NCBI GenBank assembly: GCA_003427395.1
Contig: BFEA01000003.1
Span: 7,073,055 to 7,097,457, forward strand
Direction: 5' to 3'
Source of the DNA: Chara braunii
Taxonomy: Eukaryota; Streptophyta; Charophyceae; Charales; Characeae
Length of the DNA: 24,403 nucleotides
Below are positions 7,989-17,777 of the stretch, one piece after another. Under the pieces are notes generated by a model, which saw only the letters and a program-made list of their open reading frames with translations, was not told the origin of the DNA and ran no database searches. The translations under genes were made by a program, and so were the position numbers. Each line of letters begins with the position of its first letter. Position 1 is the first letter of the stretch.

Positions 7989-9901
7989 ATGGCTGCCAAC
8001 GTGCAAAATCCAGTTCCGCAACAAAATGTTAATCCACCTAATCAACCTGACCCACGTGCACGAGCTCCCATGTCGCCACCAGATCTCTATCTATTTGATC
8101 CGGCGCACCATCTCACAGGAGCATGGCTGGCCACGCTTAAAGCACAGCAGTACGATGATCACGAAGCACAGATCAACATTCCGGCTTGAATGGGAGGAGA
8201 CGCTCATCATTGGTATAGTACCTATGTATGGGTGGATCTCCCGACCTTCGAACGGGACTTTATGAACCGATTCGATTATGTCCACCCTGAGCAAGCGCCG
8301 TATATGATCAAGGATCGAGTGCAAAAACCGCTCGAATCCGTTGCGGAATATCGAAACCGGTTCTACAGAATGTTCGTAAAAACTGAGTGAGGTGAGCAAG
8401 TCGGGAGATATCTGTTCATTGACGGACTCCGCAGTCGAACAATAAGAGCTAAGTTGCGAAAGCAGTTTTCCCCATCACCCATATGCTACAACAAATTATG
8501 GCTGTTGCGGAAGAAATGGAACGGAAGTTCGCGGCGAACTTCCTGGAAGGAGAAGACTACCCTAGAGATGGAGATTCGACCGAGCTCGCTCGAGCAAGAG
8601 CAGAGCTGGCTGCTTTACAAAACAAATTTGAAAACATGGGTTTCGTATCAGGACCTGTCACCTATATGGAACAGATAGGCCCCAAACGAGTAATCCTAAG
8701 TGAGACTCCGAGCATCTCTGCTCCTATGATGCCCCCGGCCGTCAGGGCATTACCCCCGCCGCCGGAAGAGGCTCCTGTACGATCAAACGAATCGGCGGCC
8801 ATTTTCGAACTAACCAAAACGTTGATTAGTTTGATCCAAGAAAGCAAAAAGGAGCAGCGAGAGCACAATGCTCGGTTGGAAGCTATGATGAGGAACATGC
8901 GACCTATTGCGGTGCGTGCCCCTCCGATGCAACGAGGATTAGCCCCCGCCCTTGCTCTCGGAGGAGCTGCGAACAATCTGAATGTTTGCTACGCATGTCA
9001 TCAACCCGGACATCTAGCCTGTGATTGCCCCCACCGACCCCCACAACAGCGGATCGGAGTCGCACCTATGGCTGCGGCCCCCATCACCAACGGACCTGGA
9101 CGAGTTAGGGCCTTGATGGAAGAAGTAGAGGGTGGGGGAAGTGCCTTGGCCACCACGGAAGAGGCCGCCGAGCTAATTCCGCTAGATCAGTATGTGTTGC
9201 TGGGATATCCTGGGCTAGGAATGATCGGAACAATTAGACCAGCTCCCAAACCAAAAGAGGTGGCGGAGTGGCGGCCGTCCTTAGGAGAAATGGAGTCGGG
9301 AGGACCCACCTTCGTCACAGGAGAGATCGATGTACTAAACATCATCCGAGCCTTGGACCATCGGATTCCCCTTCCGATCGGTCATCTACTCTCGATCTCC
9401 GAGCAAGCCAACGAGCGAATGTTACAACATTGTAAAGCGAATCGAAAGCGATTTGCTCTCGCCCGAGCATCGAACGTAAAAGCCAAAGGCCCCGCGCCGG
9501 AAGAAAACCCAACAAGCACTCCGGATCCGATACGAATAGGATTAATTCAGAAAGACGATAATTTCCTACGGATTAAACCCATTCCGTGGAAATCCGCAGA
9601 GTGCGATATAGAAATTTGGGGAATTCCTTACAACGCCATTATCCGAAATACAGGAGGAAAACCCTACGCTGTGCCCATGCGATTGACCCTTCGCACTACT
9701 ATTAACGCGGTTCCACGGGTTTCGCCGATGATGGCAGGGACTCTCCGCATGATCTCGTGGGACGAACCCGCAGAAGGAAAATCATCTGATGATGCGGAAA
9801 GCAGTGACAAAGATGATCCGGAGATCTTGAAATTGGTACGACAATGCGTTTACTACCCGCAGCCCAAAACGATAGCGAGAACGATGCAGCTAACCAGCTG
9901 A
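7989..9901 (+). pseudogene. gag: Ty3 gag and degenerate protease (broken)
   Basis: Gag forms the particle and binds RNA; protease cuts the polyprotein. From ATG 7989 the frame shows a capsid-like region (DLYLFDPAHHLTGAWL, then FMNRFDYVHPEQ), interrupted by TGA at 8187-8189 and 8388-8390. A one-base frameshift follows in the TTTTCCCC run near 8467-8473. The second frame, open from 8483, holds a CCHC zinc knuckle (C-x2-C-x4-H-x4-C at 8987-9028) and then a retropepsin-like segment: IWGIPYNAII is followed at 9647-9658 by NTGG where an aspartic protease has DTG(A/S). The catalytic Asp is thus Asn, needing only GAT to AAT. The knuckle call is firm; the protease call is inferred from position and pattern. 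Confidence 0.85.
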
Positions 9902-11947
9902 AAAATTCAAAGGACCAAGGTGATGATCTTGGGAGAGCCCCTCGTGCAGATTTCGAGGATGGTCGACTCTTCGGAACCCCCTCAAACTCTGTACGAAGGG
10001 ATCACCCCTCTCCTCGCCAGATATAGCGACAAAAAACATTATTGCGGCATTACGGAACTACCTAAGTCTTTACTAACATCGGCTAAAGAAGTGAGATTAT
10101 TATGCTTGGGGGCGGAAGCAAGCGCTCTGGAACCCCTTGGGCGTTTTGAAGCAGAAACAAACGGATTGGGGATAAAGATTGCGACTAAGGAAGTGCCATG
10201 GCAGGATGTTTGCGACGGGATTACCTTGGAAGGACATGTGGCAATCCGAGAAGAAGATGCTCAGATGATGGCCACGGTGTTCTCCTAGCGATCGGATCAT
10301 TCATTCATCTCGGCGCCTCCACCCGACCTGACAAAACAGGCGAACACGAAACAGATTGACGTTCGGATCTCGGACCAACTTTTCGAACTGCACGTTCCAC
10401 AGTACGTGCCAGATGAAATCCACCAGGTAATTGCGGATATTCTAACGGAATATCAAGGAGCGATTAGTGTGTCAGACACTGACATTGGGTTGTCGTTAGT
10501 AATCCAACATGAAATTCAGACGGGAAATCACTCCCCGATTCATTGCAAACCTTATCAGTATTCCTTGATTGAACGCAAAAAGGCTCTTGAACGAATTCGG
10601 GAGTTCGAAGTCAGGGGTTGGATTGAACCCGCTACCGGACCTTGGTCCTTTCCCGTAGTATTAGTGCCGAAAAAAAACGGGGCGATTCGCATTTGCATCA
10701 ATTATCGTAAGCTGAATGAAATCACGATCAAAGATGTGTATCCCCTCCCCCGGAATGATGATGTGTTGGATGCGATTGGATGCGCTAATTATGTCAGCAA
10801 GTTTGATATTCGACATGGCTTCCATCATATTCTGGTAAAGGAAGAAGATCGACCGAAAACGGCCTTTGTGTTGTTTGAGGGCACGTGGCAGTGGGTTCGG
10901 TGTCCGATGGGGATTTGCAATGCGCCTGCCACGTTTCAGCGAGCGATGAACATGACGTTCCAGAATTTCGTCAACAAGACACGACTGACGCAAGGGATGA
11001 TCAACTTCTGTGTGATCGTGTACATGGACAACATCCTGGTCTATTCGGAGACCTATCGCGGGCAAGTGCAACACATCGAGTGGACATTGGGTGCACTAAG
11101 AGATGTTGGGTTCAAGATTGCACTCGAGAAAAGCGAATTTTTTCTCTCGGAAATTTCGTTCTTGGGCTACGTCGTGACACGTGGAGGATTGCGGCCGGAC
11201 TCGAGAAAAGTTGCGGCGGTGAAGGAAGCCCCGGTTCCCACGTCACTTACGCAGGTTCGAGCCTTCTTGGGGCTAGCGTCGTACTACCGGCGCTTTATCA
11301 AGGGCTTTGCCGCGATTGCACGACCGCTAACGAATCTGTTACGGAAGGACCAGCCTCTCAATTGGGACGCGGAGTGCCAGCAGGCCTTTGCAACCCTCAA
11401 AGACGCCCTTGCAACGACCCGTATTTTGATTCGGTCGGACCCCTCGAAGCAGTTCATTCTCATCACGGACTGGCAACTGGAAGCTATTTCCGCTATCCTA
11501 GCACAGAAGGGGAACGATGGTCGCGAACACGTCATCGAGTACACGTCTCGAACCGTACCTGACGAACGAAGAAACGACTCCGCACCTCAAGGCGAGTGCT
11601 ATGCGGTAGTTTGGGGAATCTAGCACTTCCATCCGTATCTCTACGGACAAAAGTTTCGCCTCGTAACGGATCACGAGCCTCTGCTAGCGCCGAAGAAACT
11701 CACCAACTACACGGACATGATTGGCCGTTGGGCGGTGCGACTACAAGAATACGACTTCGATATCGTCCATCGAAAGACAGAGCGGCACGGCAACGCGGAC
11801 GGGCTGACATGTCTGCACCGACCTATCAAGGTACCAAAGGGCGAGGAAATTACACCGTGGAAAGAGCCGGACTTGACCAACGAGCCGAAATACAGACAAG
11901 TGGCAGTTCTCCCACGTGGCAAGAAGCAAAACGGTGACGATGGGTGA
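9902..11947 (+). pseudogene. pol: Ty3 reverse transcriptase and RNase H (broken)
   Basis: This region continues in the same frame as the gag knuckle, across TGA 9899-9901, with further stops TAG 10286-10288 and TAG 11621-11623. RT motifs are RICINYRKLNE, KFDIRHGFHHI (first catalytic Asp, 10805-10807), VRCPMGICNAPATFQ, then VYMDNILVYSE, LGYVVTRGGLRPD and FLGLASYYRRFIKGF. The active-site pair is YMDN where the family has Y-x-DD; the second Asp is Asn (AAC at 11030-11032). RNase H follows, with candidate acidic residues at 11468, 11594, 11669 and 11798, and is cut by the stop at 11621. The frame ends in TGA at 11945-11947, overlapping the next frame by a few bases. The enzyme would be inactive. 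Confidence 0.95.
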
Positions 11948-13661
11948 CGGAGGTAACCCCACTACCCCTCTCTCCCCCCCTTCCTCTTCGTCTCTCCTCT
12001 CCCTGCCTGACAAATTTTGCTATTTTTGCGAAGCCATATCCCGCGTATACTCGGTCTCCACGTGTCCTAACGGGGAAGGGTATGTCGATTGGATAGATTG
12101 TCGTCAGTGCGTCGCACGAGCCCATGGCTCGTGCATCCAATACCGAAACGATAGTAAACCGTGGTTGTGGCCCTTATGCCGGACCGACAAGATTCCGACC
12201 GAGGCTCGCTTTTTGGACGCCACGTCAGAAGGGATGGAAAAGACCCGGAAGTTTAGAAGGGCCGAAGTATGGACTCATATTGCCTTGATTGCCACCTTGG
12301 TTGGCAACCCCCTCCAGGATTTCACTAAGGAAAATCGGAGGAGGGCCAACGAAAGGGCTCGGGATTACAGGTGGATAGAGGGGAGATTAGAAAAACGGAA
12401 AACGGACGGCAGTGGGATTTGGATGGTAGTGCCGCATCCGTTCATGCGGTATGACAGGGTTAAGACAGCCCACGAGGAAACTGCGGCTCATTTTGTTGTA
12501 CGAATTACGGAGTCCGCTATCGACAAAAATGAGTGGTACTGGTTCAATATCCGCGACGTTGTGAAGTACATCGTCGCCAACTGTCAAGTCTGCGCCGCTG
12601 ATAAAGCGCTGATTCAGCCACCAAGGTCAATAGTGCCCACGGTTGTTGAACGGCCATTTCAAAGAGTAAGCATGGATACTACCGACATAGTGGTGCCCCC
12701 TTGCCCTTATAGTTGCGAATATTCAGTCCTGTTGGTATTTGTCGACCATTTATCGAAATGGATCGAAGCGTATCCTTGCCGCACGCGGCAAGCTACGGAA
12801 ATCGCACGATATGTCAACCGTTTCCTCGGGATGCATCAGGACACGGAAGAAATCCTGACCGACAACGGGGCTGAATTCAGGGGAGAGGTATTAAGGAATC
12901 TGGTCATACATGGCGTCGCCATACGGAACACTGCACCCCACATGTCACAATCTAACGGACTGGTCGAAAACGCCAACCGAGTGATAAAGACCGCATTGCG
13001 ACGAAATATCGGGGCACGAGATCCGAGGCCCTGGCCCGACATCGTCGATCACATCCTGGCGGTCCATCGCGGAACGCCTCATGAATCAACGGGGCTAAGC
13101 CCCTTCCAATTAAGGACCAATAGCGTCGCTTGCATTTCAATACCAAGCCTCCCCGACGAGTCTACATTGAACCGACGGCCCACCAGGGCCACGGCTAAGG
13201 ACAAGGTCAAACGGCACCTAGAGCTAATGGAACGGTCACTGCCCAGGCTAGCCCGAAAACAACAGAAAATGACCGAACTAGCCCAAGGCCGGCAGGTCCG
13301 GAGCTACGAGGTCCGAAATGGGAATGCGGGTCCGCGGCCCCAGTACAAATTGGGGGACGTGGTGCAGGTGAGGAAATGTGCTCGCCAGGGTAAGCTAGCA
13401 CCACGATTCTTCGGGCGATTTTGCGTGATCGAACTCGGACCAAACGGTGTGAACACCGTGCGACTTGCGCCCGAGGTCTCCGGCAGCCGATCGGCTCGAC
13501 TAATCATCCGCCACGTATCCTACCTCCGTCCCCTTCCTCCTTCTCCATCTTCGCCTCCATCCGATTCCTCCTCCTCCGATAGGGAAGGCGACGACTATCT
13601 CTCTCCTATCTCTCTGTCTCCCTCCTGTTCTCTCTCTCTTACCCCGACACCATCGCCATGA
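11940..13661 (+). CDS. Ty3 integrase with N-terminal PHD-like finger
   Basis: This frame of 573 residues from ATG 11940 is uninterrupted, in +1 relative to RT. Residues 27-80 form a PHD-like finger: C27, C30, C54, C57, H62, C65, then W77 where the seventh ligand should be Cys, and C80. The integrase zinc-binding region follows (H178, H184, C215, C218), then the DDE core with D246 (SMDTTD), D308 (LTDNGAEF) and E343 (GLVENANR); 34 residues lie between the last two, where 35 is usual. The C-terminus has a GPY/F-like segment (KLAPRFFGRFCVIELGP) and a Ser/Pro-rich tail. Integrase would insert the cDNA; the finger could bias target choice through histone-tail binding, which is inference. Ancestrally it was probably fused to pol, since ATG 11940 overlaps the RNase H stop. 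Confidence 0.9.
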   Translation: MGDGGNPTTPLSPPSSSSLLSLPDKFCYFCEAISRVYSVSTCPNGEGYVDWIDCRQCVARAHGSCIQYRNDSKPWLWPLCRTDKIPTEARFLDATSEGMEKTRKFRRAEVWTHIALIATLVGNPLQDFTKENRRRANERARDYRWIEGRLEKRKTDGSGIWMVVPHPFMRYDRVKTAHEETAAHFVVRITESAIDKNEWYWFNIRDVVKYIVANCQVCAADKALIQPPRSIVPTVVERPFQRVSMDTTDIVVPPCPYSCEYSVLLVFVDHLSKWIEAYPCRTRQATEIARYVNRFLGMHQDTEEILTDNGAEFRGEVLRNLVIHGVAIRNTAPHMSQSNGLVENANRVIKTALRRNIGARDPRPWPDIVDHILAVHRGTPHESTGLSPFQLRTNSVACISIPSLPDESTLNRRPTRATAKDKVKRHLELMERSLPRLARKQQKMTELAQGRQVRSYEVRNGNAGPRPQYKLGDVVQVRKCARQGKLAPRFFGRFCVIELGPNGVNTVRLAPEVSGSRSARLIIRHVSYLRPLPPSPSSPPSDSSSSDREGDDYLSPISLSPSCSLSLTPTPSP

Positions 13662-14132
13662 GCTTTGCGACATAACAAGTGATCGGCGCGCGGCTTCTTA
13701 CTCCGCGGGGGCGAATCAGTGTCATACGGCAGGTGCAGCGGCCCCATCTCTGCTCAGATCTCCTCCGGTTTGCAGCTTCTTCAGTACGTCGGCGATCTAC
13801 GCGGCGGCAGAGTTCCAATTCGTAGAAGAAGCAACTACACGCGTTCTGGCCGAAATCTCGGCCTTTCGACGGTTATCCCCTCCCGGGATTAGCCATGTCG
13901 CTGTCATTGTCGTCTTTACGAGGGATATCACAGCGATTCCGTCGACGAATCACTCCGACATCTATCGGACGTTGCGCACTTGAGCTGGGTAAGTGAGGAC
14001 GGCGTGGACGGATCTTCTGGCTCGACGAGGAGATACCATCGTACCGGCGCATGATACGGACCTCCAGCTCCGCTCGTCTCGAAGATCGCCCGCGATCGTG
14101 CTTCCGGAGCGTCGTCCCTTCGAGCCGCCCCA
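13662..14132 (+). other. Internal spacer between integrase and accessory frames
   Basis: A frame without ATG stays open from the end of integrase to TGA 13981-13983, giving Ala/Ser-rich then VEEATTRVLAEIS-like sequence. It may be a decayed coding stretch. A GTAAGT donor-like hexamer lies at 13989-13994 (TGG-GTAAGT). No matching acceptor could be argued, so splicing is unproven. Confidence 0.4.
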
Positions 14133-15227
14133 ATGAGTCTTCGTCGCGTCTCCTATTTCGGCCTCCCCTCCAGCATCCCCACCCTTTCGCAGTCTGCGCG
14201 GGCTCCCACCCTCTCCTACCGTGTTAAGGAGAACAGTGCGCCACTATTGAGTGAGGAGAAGTGGGACGCGTGGTGGGAGAATTATATCGAGCTCGCTTTC
14301 TGCCTACTGGAGATAGAGTTCCGCTGGTTAGAGGCGGCCCCATTCGGAGAAGGGCCGGAGCACCCAGAAGACAGCGTGGAGTTTCTGATCATCCAAGCCT
14401 GGAGGACAGCGGAGCAGGGCGACCTGCTGGGATTCCTGTTCGGGACAGTGGAGGAGGGCAATCTCACCTTGATCACGGACGAGTTGCTGGTGTTTTTGAC
14501 TCAGCTGGCGGACGATCTGCCCCTGGACATCTTGTCGCGCAATGACAAGCAGCCTGGCACCCACGTGCTGTCTCGAACGCTCGAGCCACACCTAGTGTGG
14601 TCCACGTGCATGAAAATCGACGAGAACAATTGTCTCTATCCCTCCAAGGCGCTCTAATTGGAAATCGACGTTACCGATCTCACGTTTTGGGACCCGATTG
14701 CGAGACAAAACATCGCGCAGGACAAGGAGATAAGGGGAGCAGACGAAGAAGAGGAAGAAGAAGACTCATCAAGTGAGGAATGGGACGATCCGAACTACGT
14801 ATCAGAAAGAGAGGCATGGATAGCCGACGAATCAAATCAGCCACAGGTAAAGGACGAAGGGGTGGAATTAGAAGAAGAAGAAGGAAGCGGGCTATCAGGA
14901 TCGGAGTGCGAAGGATTCGAGGCTGAAGTGTGCAACGCGGCGCGAGAACGAGCACGAGAGCGGAGGAAACGGAAGCGCGAGGAGACCACGGAAGGAAAGC
15001 GACCCGCAACAGACGTATCCTCTGTCGATTCGCCGATCGGGGACCCGTGGCGTGATCCAGAGCCGCCAGAGGAGGAAGACGATGGAACCACAGCGGAGGG
15101 ATCACATGGCAGAAGAAGAAGAAGAAGTGAATCGCCAGCTCCCTTCGGTTCCCCGTCCCAATCCTCCCTTCGTCTACATCTCGGCGTTCGGGGTTCGTCC
15201 CAGGTCGTTCTCTCGCCGACCCCGTGA
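14133..15227 (+). pseudogene. Accessory frame A downstream of integrase (acidic/basic, unknown)
   Basis: ATG 14133 opens a frame of 364 codons with one internal stop, TAA 14655-14657 (one C-to-T step from CAA). The first half looks globular: WDAWWENYIELAF, a Glu-rich helix-like stretch, and LITDELLVFLTQLADDL. The second half is low complexity with long acidic runs (residues about 190-270). It then has a basic cluster near 14940-15000 (RERARERRKRKRE then GKRP) that fits a nuclear-localisation signal, and an Arg run at 15109-15126. No known domain is recognised; it lacks the signal peptide and membrane segments of an envelope protein. It is most likely an element-encoded accessory protein, with role unknown. 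Confidence 0.55.
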
Positions 15228-15714
15228 CTACCTCATGCTCACCCGCCTTCCCCATAGACCCCCATTCCCCGATGGTTGGTGTCCTTTCCCTCATCATCTT
15301 TTCTACCATCTCTACGCTACCCGCCTTCTAGTATCCGTCTATCCCCACGTCACTACTCGCTCTGTGGTTGACTCCTTTCTCCCTCATGTGCTCCTGTTTA
15401 GCGCAGACTGGCGGGAATATAACCACGTAGAAATATACTATATTGTGTCTGGAACTATTCCCGCCTGCGAAAATTATGAAGATTTTCGCGCCGCCCTGCG
15501 ACGGACCCTCTCCACCATTTACCCCGACTATATTACCGCCTTTCGTCATCTTCATGAGGTCCCTCGTTTCCCCCGCATCCATCGCTCCTTCCACTACGCT
15601 ACCCTTCCTAATTTCGCCTCTCCCGCCATTAATCGCTTCATGCCCCCTCTCCCCCTGAACCATCCGCCACCTCCACCCTCGATGATCCGACTACCATTTC
15701 CCGAAAACGTCTAA
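15106..15714 (+). CDS. Accessory frame B, 202 aa, unknown, intact
   Basis: ATG 15106 starts MAEEEEEVNRQLPSV and the frame is open for 202 codons, overlapping frame A by 122 bp in another phase. The frame remains open further upstream to 15052. The core (residues about 25-170) is rich in Tyr, His, Pro and Arg and looks globular: FVYISAFGVRPRSF, HLFYHLYATRLLVSVYPH, YIVSGTIPACENYEDF, TLSTIYPDYITAFRHLHEV. The tail is Pro-rich. Third positions favour C/T, consistent with real coding. It has no stop, unlike gag-pol. The overlap lies in a (GAA)n tract, so A and B could be one ancestral protein split by slippage. I recognise no family. Confidence 0.5.
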   Translation: MAEEEEEVNRQLPSVPRPNPPFVYISAFGVRPRSFSRRPRDYLMLTRLPHRPPFPDGWCPFPHHLFYHLYATRLLVSVYPHVTTRSVVDSFLPHVLLFSADWREYNHVEIYYIVSGTIPACENYEDFRAALRRTLSTIYPDYITAFRHLHEVPRFPRIHRSFHYATLPNFASPAINRFMPPLPLNHPPPPPSMIRLPFPENV

Positions 15715-15990
15715 GATCTAGGGTCTACCCCCCCCCATTTACACTGATGCATGGTTGATGGCACGTGTCGCGGGGACGGCACGAGAAAGATCCCGTCCTT
15801 GGATCGTCGAGAGCCCAATCTGAGGAACTAGTAGAAGAGCAGAACTGCCACGTTGGATGACGTCCGCACGCAATCGAACGGTAAGTGGCATAAAGTGAAG
15901 TGCTCCACGTGTCGATCGATTAGAGAAATCGACACGTGTCAACAAGCAAGCAGGAGCTTGCTAATATTGGAACCCCCTGGGCGTCACATA
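15715..15990 (+). other. 3' internal untranslated segment with hairpins, no clear PPT
   Basis: No gene. Two strong inverted repeats occur. One has 11-bp arms CACGTGTCGAT/ATCGACACGTG at 15906-15916 and 15928-15938; the other is a 7-bp stem with AGGA loop at 15945-15962. A GTAAGT hexamer sits at 15881. The purine tract expected just before the 3' LTR is not visible; instead there is sequence identical to the LTR terminus. Confidence 0.7.
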
Positions 15991-15997
15991 TGTGACG
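15980..15997. repeat. LTR-end palindrome at internal/3' LTR boundary
   Basis: TGGGCGTCACA (15978-15988) equals the last 11 bases of the 3' LTR (18502-18512). It is followed by TA and then the LTR start TGTGACG, giving the perfect 16-bp palindrome CGTCACATATGTGACG at 15982-15997. This is what a two-LTR junction looks like. Confidence 0.85.
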
Positions 15998-16528
15998 AAC
16001 CACTTTCTGTAACGCGCAAATTTCTGCGCAGTTGCAACGAGGGGTCCTAAGCTGGGAAGATTGGGCCAATTACGGGAAATCGGGATCGGTGGAAAATTGC
16101 ATCAGTACCCTTGCTTCTTCGTCTTTTTCGTCGCTTCTTCGGGGCTGGGTGTGTCCTGGGACGATCGGTTGAGTGATTGGTCGGATGGATGTCTGGCGCG
16201 CCACCACGCGCGCGATTAATAAATGTCGACGTCGTTTCTTTCGGTTCGGTTTCGATCCTTTTGGACGCGGCCATCGCGCGGGAAATTGCTTCGTTCTTTT
16301 TTAAAATTCCACTTGAATCTTTTTCAAATTTTGTCGAGCCCCCTATGGCTCTCGGAATTTCGGACTTTCCTTCTGGAATTTGTGCTTTTTGCTTTTTCGC
16401 ATTAGATAGGAATTTAGGAATTCAGTAATTAGGATTTTTCCTGCCGCGCGGCGCCTTTTGTTTACGCGCTTCTTCATGCGGCTGCAACGGTACTCTGATT
16501 AGTGGACGCCCTTAATCGTATGTGTAAC

Positions 16529-16719
16529 TGTAATTTTGGGCGGGCGCCGTTGTAACTGTATCTCTCTTCTTGCACTTCGTCTCTCCCGCCCTCCCTCTCT
16601 TTCTTTTGCTGAAATTTTGTCAGNTGTAATTTTGGGCGGGCGCCGTTGTAACTGTATCTCTCTTCTTGCACTTCGTCTCTCCCGCCCTCCCTCTCTTTCT
16701 TTTGCTGAAATTTTGTCAG
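16529..16719 (+). repeat. 95-bp tandem duplication split by N (3' LTR only)
   Basis: Positions 16529-16623 and 16625-16719 are the same 95 bp with one N at 16624. The 5' LTR has a single, slightly shorter copy. It is most simply an unmerged overlap between contig ends. Confidence 0.88.
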
Positions 16720-17777
16720 TCGCGGCTTGCATGCTCGGATCGATGCGTAGAGAAGGGTTACGTCCCCCACACCGCGGCTGATCATGAAGGACGCTGGCGT
16801 TCCCTCTCTAATCTTCACTCTAAGTCTTGGTAACTCCGTGTTCTTCGCGCATGCATGCACGCTATAAATTTCGGCTGCGCGATTAGCCATCTCTCTTAAC
16901 CCGTTGTTGGAAGCTCGGGGTTCTGCGATCAGGAAGGGTCGGCACACGAGCGAAGTAAGAGGTGAGTAGAGTAGGAGTTGGGCGACCCGATGGGCTGGTG
17001 CCGAACGCGCGGGATTGACGTGGGCCACGACGGACTGTGGGCACGGGCGAATCCGACGGGTGCGGGAGGACAAAGCGGGGTGACAACTTCGTGGGTTGGT
17101 GCTCGACGACGGATTGTCCGCATCGGACAAAGAGCGAGAAAGGAAGGAGAATTGAGGTCGATGGATGCGGATTTGATGTTTCTTTGTCTCTTCCCCCTCT
17201 CTACCTGTGTACATACATTTCGATTGCGACTCCGGGCGGTTTGCCCGTTCTTATTTTTGATTCGGCTTTCTGAAAGTTGGGCTTGGTTTTTTCTTTGCTC
17301 ACCTTTGTCCTTGCGATGTCCGTCCTGCTCGCATTATGTGTATGATTGCCGAATGTATGGATGTTATGACTGATTGTCTATCTTTTTGCTGAGAATCTCT
17401 GTCCCTGCATCATGTCTGTGTCGAATCTTTGCCTGCACTTGATGTCGCTGAAGATGGGATAGGAATCTGGCCCCGATAGTGGGTTTGTTCTCGTCTTTGC
17501 TTATCCCTCGACTGGGGTCGCGATATGATTGTATCTTGCATAATCGACGATCCGAAGTATGGTCCCGCGAATGCCGCGCGAGAACACGTGTAAACGCGAT
17601 CCGAGTCGCGCCCTTACACGCGTCCCCGTGTGTCGACTCGCCCACCCCAAAAAGGAATTGCGGCGGACCCATCATCCCGTACGAGCACGTTGAGGCACCA
17701 CTAAGTCTGCCTGCCCTACACGTGCTCGTGCGAGGTGATGGTATCCCGACCCGCGCTATCCCACCGACGATGATACC

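Noticed and set aside
10661-11074. Minus-strand 137-codon frame within RT
   Set aside because: It lies opposite unmistakable RT motifs and is a shadow frame.
14680-15309. Minus-strand 209-codon frame opposite the accessory genes
   Set aside because: It is a shadow of the GAA/GAG-rich plus-strand frames (Leu/Pro/Ser-rich antisense) with no independent support.
14133-15714. Accessory frames as a retroviral envelope gene
   Set aside because: No signal peptide, no transmembrane helix and no cysteine-rich ectodomain are visible; the protein is charged and probably nuclear.
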